NCBI RefSeq assembly: GCF_900172295.1
Contig: NZ_FWFL01000002.1
Coordinates: 248,001 to 312,000 of the forward strand
DNA: 64,000 nucleotides
Direction: 5' to 3'
Origin: Roseovarius litorisediminis
GTDB taxonomy: Bacteria > Pseudomonadota > Alphaproteobacteria > Rhodobacterales > Rhodobacteraceae
The translations under genes and the position numbers were made by a program. The notes beneath the pieces are model-generated. The model searched no databases and was not told where the DNA came from. It was given only the letters and a program-made list of their open reading frames with translations. Positions 56,784 through 64,000 of this stretch are shown here, one piece after another. Position 1 is the stretch's first letter. Each line of letters begins with the position of its first letter.

Positions 56784-56800
56784 ACGTAACAAAATTGCGC
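56784..56800. promoter_or_regulatory. GCGCAA-N5-TTGCGC-like site upstream of ecm
   Basis: ACGTAA, CAAAA, TTGCGC agrees with the motif at 10 of 12 arm positions and includes an 8-bp TTGCGCAA palindrome at 56795-56802. It lies 22 bp before the ecm start. Confidence 0.45.
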
Positions 56801-56822
56801 AAACCGATTCACGAGGCCGCCC

Positions 56823-58790
56823 ATGTCGCAGACGCAGAAAGATCGCCCCTGGCTTATTCGAACTTATGCCGGGCACTCAACCGCCAGCGCCTCGAACGCG
56901 CTTTATCGCGCGAACCTTGCCAAGGGTCAGACCGGCTTGTCCGTGGCCTTCGATTTGCCGACCCAAACCGGCTATGACAGTGACCACGTTCTGGCCCGCG
57001 GTGAAGTGGGCAAGGTGGGCGTGCCCGTCTGCCATCTGGGTGACATGCGCGCGCTGTTCGACCAGATCCCGTTGGATCAGATGAACACCTCAATGACGAT
57101 CAATGCCACGGCACCGTGGCTGCTGGCGCTTTATATCGCTGTGGCCGAAGAGCAGGGTGCCGATGTAGCGGCATTGCAGGGCACGGTGCAGAATGACCTG
57201 ATCAAGGAATACCTGTCGCGCGGTACTTATATCTGCCCGCCGAAACCATCGCTGAAAATGATCGGCGATGTGGCCGAATATTGCTATAAAAACGTGCCCA
57301 AATGGAACCCGATGAACGTGTGTTCCTATCACCTGCAAGAGGCCGGTGCGACACCCGAGCAGGAACTGGCCTTTGCCCTGGCAACCGCCACTGCGGTTCT
57401 GGATGAATTGAAACCACGCGTTGCCGCGCAGGATTTTCCGGCGCTTGCCGGGCGGATTTCTTTCTTTGTCAATGCCGGCATCCGGTTCGTGACTGAGATG
57501 TGCAAGATGCGCGCTTTTGTCGATTTATGGGATGAGATCCTGCATACCCGCTACGGCGTCAAAGACCCGAAATTCCGCCGCTTCCGCTATGGCGTGCAGG
57601 TCAACAGTCTTGGGCTGACCGAGCAGCAGCCCGAAAACAACGTCTACCGTATCCTGATCGAAATGTTGGCGGTGACGCTTAGCAAAAAGGCCCGTGCGCG
57701 GGCGGTGCAATTACCTGCCTGGAACGAAGCGCTTGGTCTGCCCCGCCCCTGGGATCAGCAATGGTCTATGCGGATGCAACAGATTTTGGCTTACGAGACC
57801 GATCTTCTTGAATTCGATGACCTGTTTGAGGGCAATCCGGCGGTGGACGCCAAGGTAGAGGCGCTGAAAGACGGCGCACGCCATGAGTTGGCCAATCTCG
57901 ATAGTATGGGCGGGGCGATCAGCGCGATTGAATACATGAAATCGCGGCTGGTCGACAGCAACGCTGAACGCCTGAACCGGATTGAGCGCAATGAAACCGT
58001 GGTCGTCGGGGTCAACAAGTGGACGACAACCGAGCCATCGCCACTTCAAACCGAGGATGGCGGTATCATGATAGTTGACCCGGCAGTCGAGGCCGAACAG
58101 ATCGGCCGCCTGAACGACTGGCGCAGCCAACGCGACGCCGGTGCGGTCAAACAAGCCCTTGCTGATCTGCGCGCCGCCGCCTCAGAGGGGCGCAACGTGA
58201 TGGAGCCATCAATCGCCGCCGCCCGTGCGGGTGTTACCACCGGCGAATGGGCTGCGCAGATGCGCAGTGTCTTTGGTGAATATCGCGGGCCGACCGGGGT
58301 TTCCGCCAACCCTTCGAACAAAACCGAAGGCCTTGATGAAATCCGTACCGCCGTCGATACCGTCAGTGATCGCCTGGGCCGCCGCCTGAAATTCCTGGTC
58401 GGCAAGCCGGGGCTTGATGGCCACTCCAACGGCGCCGAGCAGATTGCCTTTCGCGCCCGCGATTGCGGCATGGACATTGGCTATGAAGGTATTCGTCTGA
58501 CCCCCGAAGAGATCGTGACTGCCGCGCTGGAAGACAAGGCGCACGTGGTCGGCCTGTCGATCCTGTCGGGCAGTCACATGCCGCTGGTCCAAGATCTGAT
58601 GACTCGTATGCGCGACGCGGGCCTTGCAGAGGTGCCGGTGATCGTCGGTGGCATCATCCCCGACGATGACGCCGCGCGTCTGCTGGAAATGGGTGTGGCC
58701 CGGGTCTATACGCCCAAGGATTTCGAGTTGAATACGATCATGATGGATATCGTGGCATTGGCAGACCCACAGGCCTTCGCCGCCGAATAA
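56823..58790 (+). CDS. ecm: Ethylmalonyl-CoA mutase
   Basis: A 655-residue B12-dependent mutase that converts (2R)-ethylmalonyl-CoA to methylsuccinyl-CoA. The TIM-barrel part includes WLIRTYAGHSTASASNALYR, LSVAFDLPTQTGYDSDHVLA and NTSMTINATAPWLLALYIAV; the C-terminal cobalamin domain has the base-off motif GLDGHSNGAEQ (DxHxxG) with LSILSGSHM and VIVGGIIP. Length and start favour Ecm (also called MeaA) over the longer methylmalonyl-CoA mutase. MeaB at 16146 is its likely chaperone. Confidence 0.96.
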   Translation: MSQTQKDRPWLIRTYAGHSTASASNALYRANLAKGQTGLSVAFDLPTQTGYDSDHVLARGEVGKVGVPVCHLGDMRALFDQIPLDQMNTSMTINATAPWLLALYIAVAEEQGADVAALQGTVQNDLIKEYLSRGTYICPPKPSLKMIGDVAEYCYKNVPKWNPMNVCSYHLQEAGATPEQELAFALATATAVLDELKPRVAAQDFPALAGRISFFVNAGIRFVTEMCKMRAFVDLWDEILHTRYGVKDPKFRRFRYGVQVNSLGLTEQQPENNVYRILIEMLAVTLSKKARARAVQLPAWNEALGLPRPWDQQWSMRMQQILAYETDLLEFDDLFEGNPAVDAKVEALKDGARHELANLDSMGGAISAIEYMKSRLVDSNAERLNRIERNETVVVGVNKWTTTEPSPLQTEDGGIMIVDPAVEAEQIGRLNDWRSQRDAGAVKQALADLRAAASEGRNVMEPSIAAARAGVTTGEWAAQMRSVFGEYRGPTGVSANPSNKTEGLDEIRTAVDTVSDRLGRRLKFLVGKPGLDGHSNGAEQIAFRARDCGMDIGYEGIRLTPEEIVTAALEDKAHVVGLSILSGSHMPLVQDLMTRMRDAGLAEVPVIVGGIIPDDDAARLLEMGVARVYTPKDFELNTIMMDIVALADPQAFAAE

Positions 58791-58866
58791 CTTGATGATG
58801 CCGGCCGGCGTCGCAATTTCTCAGGTGCCGTGAGACGCGCATCAGGCCGCGGAACCAACTGCCGTC

Positions 58867-59673
58867 TCAGACCTGCCGGTTGCGCCATTCCAGAGCAGCT
58901 TTCAGGCCCTCTTCCTTGCGGATGCGGTTAAACTCCAGGCGTTCCGGCGATTGATCGGCTTCGATCCCCACGTCGACTTCCAGCGCCGCAGCCAGCCCTT
59001 CGCGCATGCGGCCCAGCTCATATGTGTGGTTGATGGCGTATTTGGTGCGCTGCACCGATTGGGCCGAGGCGCTGGTGATCTGGTGGGCCAGTGCCATGGC
59101 CGATTCCACTTCCTCGCCGTCGGGCACGACTTTGTTCAAAAGGCCCATTTCAAAACACCGCGCCGCCGGGATGCGATCATTGCCTGTCAAAAGCAGTTCC
59201 TTGGCCTGTTTGGGGCCCGTGACATAGGGCGCCAACATGGCCACGATGCCCGAGCCGAACCGCACTTCGGGTTCGCCAAACAGGGTAGAGTCCCCGGCCA
59301 CCGCCATATCACAAGCCATCAGTACCTCCATCGCGCCGGCAATACAAAACCCGTGTGCTGCCGCGATTGTGGGTTTGGGACTGTTCCAGAACTGCATGAT
59401 GAAGTCGAAATCGGTGGTCAGTACCTTGCGCCATTCTGCCTCGCCGGTAATGCCCTTGGCGGCACTTTCCTTCATGTCGAACCCGGCCGAAAAGCACCTG
59501 CCGGCTCCGTGCAGGACAATCGCCTGAACACTGTCGTCCGACAGAAAGCCGTCCATTGCTTCATGGGTGGCAGCGATCAGTTCGGAATTGAACGCGTTCA
59601 TCACATGCGGACGGTTAAAGGTCAGGATGCCCGTGCGGCCTTCGACATGGGTTAACAAAGCGGCGTCGTTCAT
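58867..59673 (-). CDS. Enoyl-CoA hydratase/isomerase family protein
   Basis: A 268-residue crotonase-fold protein. The oxyanion-hole region is GAGRCFSAGFDMKESAAKG, and the second glycine segment is IAAAHGFCIAGAMEVLMACD. The catalytic glutamate position falls in FGEPEVRFGSGIVAML. Its substrate is an acyl-CoA, chain type unknown. It is divergent from the acyl-CoA synthetase gene across 164 bp, forming an acyl-CoA catabolic neighbourhood. The start at 59673 avoids a non-homologous extension to 59736. Confidence 0.92.
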   Translation of the reverse strand: MNDAALLTHVEGRTGILTFNRPHVMNAFNSELIAATHEAMDGFLSDDSVQAIVLHGAGRCFSAGFDMKESAAKGITGEAEWRKVLTTDFDFIMQFWNSPKPTIAAAHGFCIAGAMEVLMACDMAVAGDSTLFGEPEVRFGSGIVAMLAPYVTGPKQAKELLLTGNDRIPAARCFEMGLLNKVVPDGEEVESAMALAHQITSASAQSVQRTKYAINHTYELGRMREGLAAALEVDVGIEADQSPERLEFNRIRKEEGLKAALEWRNRQV

Positions 59674-59837
59674 ATCCGGTCCTTCATTGAGGGTCGTCGG
59701 AAAGTTTAGCAGAGGTTTGTTTCGCCGTTGCATCAAAAAAACAGGGATCAGTCCAGCCGATTTTTTTGATGATTTGATGTAGACGCGGATCGGGAATTAG
59801 CCTTGATTGAGCGGGATATGTTGAACGGAAAGCATTC

Positions 59838-61910
59838 ATGATGAAGCATAGGCTGGATACGCTTCTCAAACCGCGCTCGGTGGCCATCGTCGGCGCATCC
59901 GACAAACCTGGCAGCAATGGTCATGCGATGATGACGATGTGTGGCATCGACGGCTATGATGGCCGGATCTATCCTGTGAACCCACGGCTTGAAACGCTTG
60001 AAGGTGTGCCGTGTTATCCGGATCTGGCGGCGCTTCCACAGGTGCCCGAACATGTGGTGATCGGTGTCGCCACCCGGTTTGTCGAAAGTATTCTGGATCA
60101 GGCAATTGAACTGGGTGTGCCGTCGGTCAGCATCTTTGCGGCGTGCTATCTGGACGGTGATGGCGTACCAACCCTGCCAAACCGCATTGCTGCCAAGGCA
60201 CGCGCGGCTAACATGGCCATATGCGGCGCAAATTGCATGGGGTTTTACACCCCGGGTGCCGGTCTGCGTGTGGCCAGCATGCCTTCGCCGCCAGGAATTC
60301 GGCCAGGCGGCATTGCCTGGATCGCGCAATCGGGTTCGGCCTTTGGGGCACTGGCGCATAACGACCGACGGCTTGGTTTTACGCTCTGCGTTTCAACAGG
60401 CATGGAATTGGTCACAACAGCGGCTGACTATATGGACTGGGCGCTTGCCCAACCCCAAACCCGTGTGATCGGTCTGTTTCTGGAAACGGTCCGTGATCCG
60501 GTGAAATTTCTTGCCGCCCTGCAAAGGGCCCGTGATGCTAAAATCCCGGTGGTGGCTCTTAAGGTGGGGCGTACCAGAAAAAGCGCGCAGATGGCGGTTT
60601 CCCATACTGGGGCGATTGCGGGCAACGATGCAGCGTATGAGGCCGTTTTTCGCAAATTCGGCGTGACCCGCGTTGCTGACATGGATGAAATGGCCGCGAC
60701 CCTGGCGCTGTTTGATACGCCCCGTGCTGTACCACAGGGCCTTTTGGGTACGGTGCACGATTCCGGCGGAGAGCGCGAATTGATCGTGGATATCGCCGAA
60801 GACATCGGCCTGGAATTTGCCGAACTGTACCCTGCAACATGCGCGGAACTGGCCAAACACCTGGAGCCGGGCCTGCACCCGGAAAACCCGCTGGATGCCT
60901 ATGGCACGGGTCATGACCTGATCAACCGAAATGCGGCGATGACAGCCGCGCTGGTAAATGATCCGAATGTGGCGATTGGCTATTTCATGTCGGACCCGCG
61001 CGATGGGTATGACTATGCCAGACAGTATACCGAAGCGGTGGTCAAGGCCGCTGGCATGACCGACAAGCCACTGGCGCTGGTGTCAAACTATTCGATGGCC
61101 GACGACCGCAGCCTTGCGCAACTTTTGTTGGGGGCTGGGGTGCCGTTGCTGCGGGGAACACGCAACGCGCTGCTGGCAGCACAGCATGTCATGACATATC
61201 GTGACTACATTGCCCGGCCACCGCCGCAGCACATAGATCTACCCAAGGCCCAAGCCTGGCGCGACCGGCTGGCAGCGGGCGGGCCACTTTCCGAGTATGA
61301 AGGCCTTTGCATGCTGGCGGATTTCGGAATTGCATCGCCTGCACTGGCCTGGGTGGGTGAAGCCGCTGACGTACCCGGGGCGCTTGGGCTGCTCAGCTTT
61401 CCTATCGCCCTGAAAACCGCCGAGGATTATGCCCATAAAAGCGATGTCGGGGGCGTTGTTCTTAACTTGCCGGATGTGGCTGGCGCTGTGGCCGCCTATA
61501 CGGCCATGGCGGCAAAACTGGGCCCCCGGTGTCTTTTCATGGAAATGGCACCCAAAGGCACAGAACTGGCGCTTGGATCGCTCTGGGATGACAGCTTTGG
61601 CCCGATTGTTATCATCTCTGCAGGGGGTGTTCTGGTCGAGTTTCTGAATGACAGCACTGCAGCATTGGCACCGTTTGACGAAGCCGAAGCCCTGCGCCTG
61701 CTGCAGAATTTGCGGGTCTTCAAACTGCTTGAAGGGGTGCGCGGGCAATCACCCGCCGACCTGAAACACATTGCCAGCCAGATCGCCGGTTTTTCCCGGA
61801 TGGTGGCCAGTTTGGGCAAAGCCTGTCGCGAAATTGATATCAACCCTTTGATGTGCACCTCAAGCGGTGTAGTGGCGCTGGATTGTCTGGTCGTGACACC
61901 CTCGGATTAA
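59838..61910 (+). CDS. Fused ADP-forming acyl-CoA synthetase (acetate-CoA ligase family)
   Basis: A 690-residue protein fusing the alpha-like CoA-binding/ligase part (RSVAIVGASDKPGSNGHAMM; GANCMGFYTP; WIAQSGSAFGALAHNDRRLG) to a beta-like ATP-grasp part (FPIALKTAEDYAHKSDVGGV; PIVIISAGGVLVEFLND). This resembles NDP-forming acetate-CoA ligases and acyl-CoA synthetases. The segment VSHTGAIAGNDAAYEAVFRK is well conserved. It would activate or release a carboxylic acid, with ATP/ADP; the acid is unknown. Flanking enoyl-CoA hydratase and acyl-CoA dehydrogenase genes suggest catabolism of an unsaturated or branched acid. Confidence 0.9.
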   Translation: MMKHRLDTLLKPRSVAIVGASDKPGSNGHAMMTMCGIDGYDGRIYPVNPRLETLEGVPCYPDLAALPQVPEHVVIGVATRFVESILDQAIELGVPSVSIFAACYLDGDGVPTLPNRIAAKARAANMAICGANCMGFYTPGAGLRVASMPSPPGIRPGGIAWIAQSGSAFGALAHNDRRLGFTLCVSTGMELVTTAADYMDWALAQPQTRVIGLFLETVRDPVKFLAALQRARDAKIPVVALKVGRTRKSAQMAVSHTGAIAGNDAAYEAVFRKFGVTRVADMDEMAATLALFDTPRAVPQGLLGTVHDSGGERELIVDIAEDIGLEFAELYPATCAELAKHLEPGLHPENPLDAYGTGHDLINRNAAMTAALVNDPNVAIGYFMSDPRDGYDYARQYTEAVVKAAGMTDKPLALVSNYSMADDRSLAQLLLGAGVPLLRGTRNALLAAQHVMTYRDYIARPPPQHIDLPKAQAWRDRLAAGGPLSEYEGLCMLADFGIASPALAWVGEAADVPGALGLLSFPIALKTAEDYAHKSDVGGVVLNLPDVAGAVAAYTAMAAKLGPRCLFMEMAPKGTELALGSLWDDSFGPIVIISAGGVLVEFLNDSTAALAPFDEAEALRLLQNLRVFKLLEGVRGQSPADLKHIASQIAGFSRMVASLGKACREIDINPLMCTSSGVVALDCLVVTPSD

Positions 61911-62092
61911 GCGACTAGCGAGAAAAACTTCTTTTTATGGCCAGCATATCAGATCAAATGTTGTGAAAGTATGATCAAGGCACCGTTCGCGTGGCGATTT
62001 CGTTCGTGACACGAGGCCTGGTCTCCGCGATCAAACAATTCGGCGCGGCATCCCGGCATTTGGAAGGTTACCCAGTCAAAAATTTTCAGGCG

Positions 62093-62968
62093 TTAAAAGC
62101 CTAGTTTTTTTGCCCCAAATTGGGAGGACAGCAAATCCAGATGTTTCGCCAGAAGATTGTCGCTTCGTGTCACCAGGATAAGTGTTCGACGAATGTTATT
62201 GGGCGCACGCAGCTTTACCACATCATCGTTTGAATACCTTGTCACATCCGGGTCGGGAAGCAGGGTAAAGCCCAAACCACTTTTTACACAGCCCACTATG
62301 GCTTCAATATTATCAAGCATAACTGTTGCAGCGGTTGCGGGTCTGTCGATCTGTTCCATCGCGCTTGCGATCAGTTTGCCAATTCCGGTCTGCGGCATGA
62401 AATGGAAAAACATATGCTGTTCGATAAGCGTGTCGAGGCCCTGGCTGGCAATTGACGAATGCGCTGCAAAGACAAATGGTTCGTCGCGCAGGATCGCCTG
62501 TTTCAAACCTCGTGGATTGATTTCGGCATCGGTCACAATGGCAGCATCCAGATTTCCAGTGCGCACCTTCTCTTGCAGTACCACAGACAGTCCTGTCTCG
62601 AACTCAAACGCTGCGCGCGGCAAATTGTTCTGGGTGTTTTCCAGAAAATCCGGAAGAAGGCGTGCGGCGGCAGAGGTTACGAATCCGATCCTGAATTTGC
62701 CGGCAAGGTTGCCGTCCTGTGAACATAACTCTAGCAATGCATTTTCCTGCCCCACAACATCGCGGGCTCTTTCAACCACTGCACGGCCAATCGGCGTAAG
62801 GCGTGGCGGCCTGACCGATCGGTCAAAAAGGACGACGTCAAGTTCGGCCTCAAGCGCCTTCATTTGCATCGAAAGCGCGGATAGCGTCATGTTAAGTTGT
62901 TCGGATGCATGCAGGAACGATCCGACTTGAGAGATTTTCAAAAGACTTCTAAGCGCCCGCGTCTGCAT
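62093..62968 (-). CDS. LysR-family transcriptional regulator
   Basis: A 291-residue LysR protein from MQTRALRSLLKISQVGSFLH. The helix-turn-helix covers VGSFLHASEQLNMTLSALSM then QMKALEAELDVVLFDRS; the effector domain begins near residue 90 (GKFRIGFVTSAAARLLPDF). It is divergent from the acyl-CoA dehydrogenase gene over a 95-bp AT-rich gap holding the palindrome ATTTTATATAAAAT, so it probably controls that gene or cluster. The extension to 63091 is not used. Confidence 0.9.
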   Translation of the reverse strand: MQTRALRSLLKISQVGSFLHASEQLNMTLSALSMQMKALEAELDVVLFDRSVRPPRLTPIGRAVVERARDVVGQENALLELCSQDGNLAGKFRIGFVTSAAARLLPDFLENTQNNLPRAAFEFETGLSVVLQEKVRTGNLDAAIVTDAEINPRGLKQAILRDEPFVFAAHSSIASQGLDTLIEQHMFFHFMPQTGIGKLIASAMEQIDRPATAATVMLDNIEAIVGCVKSGLGFTLLPDPDVTRYSNDDVVKLRAPNNIRRTLILVTRSDNLLAKHLDLLSSQFGAKKLGF

Positions 62969-62985
62969 ATCTTCAGATTTCCTGT

Positions 62986-62999
62986 ATTTTATATAAAAT
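62986..62999. promoter_or_regulatory. AT-rich palindrome in the LysR/acyl-CoA dehydrogenase gap
   Basis: ATTTTATATAAAAT is a perfect 14-bp palindrome 18 bp upstream of the LysR start and 65 bp before the divergent dehydrogenase gene. It may be a LysR binding site or overlap a -10 element. Low specificity. Confidence 0.4.
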
Positions 63000-63063
63000 C
63001 TTATTAGATTGATTTGAATAAAACCAGTCATATGCTCTCCCTGTAAGTGAAGGAGGGATTGCC

Positions 63064-64000
63064 ATGACCCACCCAGCCGTCGCCAAAGCACAAAAGCTTG
63101 CGCCGCTATTTGCCAGCCGTGCCCGCATTTGGGATGTTGAGCGCCGCTACTGCTGGGAAAATGTCGCCGATCTGGTTGGCGCCGGGATTATGGGCATGAC
63201 CATCCCGAAAAGTTACGGCGGTTTGGGTGCCAGCTATCTCGATGTGGTTCAGGTCGTTGAAGAAGTTGCCAAGGCCTGCACGCTAACCGCGCGCATCGTC
63301 GTCGAATCCAATATGGGCGGTATCAGCGCTGTCATGGCCTATGGCACGGATGCGCAAAAATCTTTTTGCGCGCCGATCGTTCTGGCTGGCGACAAACCTG
63401 CAATTTGCATTACCGAGCCCGAGGCAGGAAGTGCTGCGACAAGGATGCGCACCACGGCGCAAAAACGGGGTGGCAGCTATGTGATCAACGGCACCAAGCA
63501 CTGGATCACTGGCGGCGGTGTTTCGAAACTCTATGTGATTTTTGCCCGTGTTTTGGATGAAGATGGCTCAGATCTCGGCATAGGTGGTTTCATCGTTCAT
63601 GCTGATATCAAAGCCGGTATCATCCCTCAGGGCTTCACCGTTGTCGGCCGCGAAAGAACCATGGGCCTATGCGGGATGCCCGAAGCTGAACTGAAATTCG
63701 AAAATCTGGAGGTTGACCAGAAATGGGCGTTGATCCCTTTGTCCGGGCTCAGGCACGGCTTTGCGGATTTGATGAATGCCTACAATTCGCAACGTGTTGG
63801 TGCCGGGGCCATTGCCCTGGGCGTGGCAGCAGGTGCTTTTGAGCATGCGAAAACATATCTGCTTGAGCGTGAACAATTCGGACGACCACTGGCAGAATTC
63901 CAGGGGCTGCAATGGATGGCCGCAGATATGGATACGCAAATTCATGCCGCTCGCCTCATGTTGCATGATGCTGCAAGACCCCGTGGTCCAAACGGTAGCC
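63064..64000 (+). CDS. Acyl-CoA dehydrogenase (5' part)
   Basis: About 312 residues of an acyl-CoA dehydrogenase; the gene runs off the window. It starts MTHPAVAKAQKLAPLFASRA after a strong AAGGAGGG site. Family features are MTIPKSYGGLGASYLDV, ICITEPEAGSAATRM with YVINGTKHWITGGG, and the FAD-region segment NSQRVGAGAIALGVAAGAFE then REQFGRPLAEFQGLQW. Electrons would go via ETF to ETF-QO (40220-41866). The substrate is unknown. Confidence 0.92.
   Translation, partial: MTHPAVAKAQKLAPLFASRARIWDVERRYCWENVADLVGAGIMGMTIPKSYGGLGASYLDVVQVVEEVAKACTLTARIVVESNMGGISAVMAYGTDAQKSFCAPIVLAGDKPAICITEPEAGSAATRMRTTAQKRGGSYVINGTKHWITGGGVSKLYVIFARVLDEDGSDLGIGGFIVHADIKAGIIPQGFTVVGRERTMGLCGMPEAELKFENLEVDQKWALIPLSGLRHGFADLMNAYNSQRVGAGAIALGVAAGAFEHAKTYLLEREQFGRPLAEFQGLQWMAADMDTQIHAARLMLHDAARPRGPNGS

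Overview
The window is chromosomal DNA of an alphaproteobacterium, almost certainly a marine Rhodobacteraceae (Roseobacter-clade) strain. The evidence is the mdh-sucC-sucD-sucA order, the ethylmalonyl-CoA (EMC) pathway genes (malyl-CoA thioesterase, mesaconyl-CoA hydratase, meaB, ccr, ecm), PHB genes, a LuxR/LuxI pair, high GC, and small families typical of the group (NnrU, DUF1737, TIGR02186, YdcH). No tRNA, rRNA, CRISPR array, intact insertion sequence, prophage or defence island was seen. The sequence starts inside sucA and ends inside an acyl-CoA dehydrogenase gene.

Layout. 1-5.7 kb (minus): TCA-cycle cluster mdh, sucC, sucD, sucA, with a sulfotransferase-like gene inserted between sucC and sucD beside a duplicated 5' tip of sucD. 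5.8-9.4 kb (plus): a TauE/SafE permease, then the operon mcl2-nnrU-DUF1737-mch. 9.4-16 kb: LysR, sterol desaturase-like hydroxylase, PiT phosphate transporter, Nudix, hrpB. 16.1-21.5 kb (plus): meaB, then sdhC-sdhD-sdhA-two small lipoprotein genes-sdhB. 21.6-24.1 kb is a patch of decay (deleted Fic gene, broken DUF4166 and DCC-family genes) around an EamA permease. 24.3-31.8 kb: rhodanese, dapD, threonine dehydratase-like, LOG family, Rieske oxygenase, rlmN, tag. 31.9-32.7 kb: frameshifted EAL gene. 32.9-35 kb: phaA-phaB. 35.3-46.7 kb: YdcH, tRNA methyltransferase-like, DUF2007, polyprenyl synthase, ispE, TPR lipoprotein-like gene, ETF-QO, greA, USP, nfuA-tsaB-rimI. 46.8-51.7 kb: LysE, TauE/TIGR02186 pair, SDR, RecD-like helicase. 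51.8-53.5 kb: luxR-luxI, with an in-frame amber codon in luxI. 53.7-58.8 kb: ccr, PlsB-like acyltransferase, ecm. 58.9-64 kb: acyl-CoA metabolism (enoyl-CoA hydratase, fused ADP-forming acyl-CoA synthetase, LysR, acyl-CoA dehydrogenase).

Functional theme: acetyl-CoA assimilation and central carbon oxidation. phaA/phaB make 3-hydroxybutyryl-CoA; ccr, ecm, mch and mcl2 (with the chaperone MeaB) carry C4/C5 CoA esters toward glyoxylate, malate and succinyl-CoA; Suc, Sdh and Mdh finish the cycle and ETF-QO takes electrons from acyl-CoA oxidation. Two candidate regulatory motifs link these scattered loci: paired TGTGATCACA palindromes before sucC and sdhC, and a 17-bp GCGCAA-N5-TTGCGC palindrome before phaB, with near matches before mcl2, ETF-QO and ecm and a half-site before ccr. 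I found no wholly new multi-gene system. The most unusual items are these two motifs, the duplicated sucD tip, the luxI amber codon and the lipoprotein genes inside the sdh operon.
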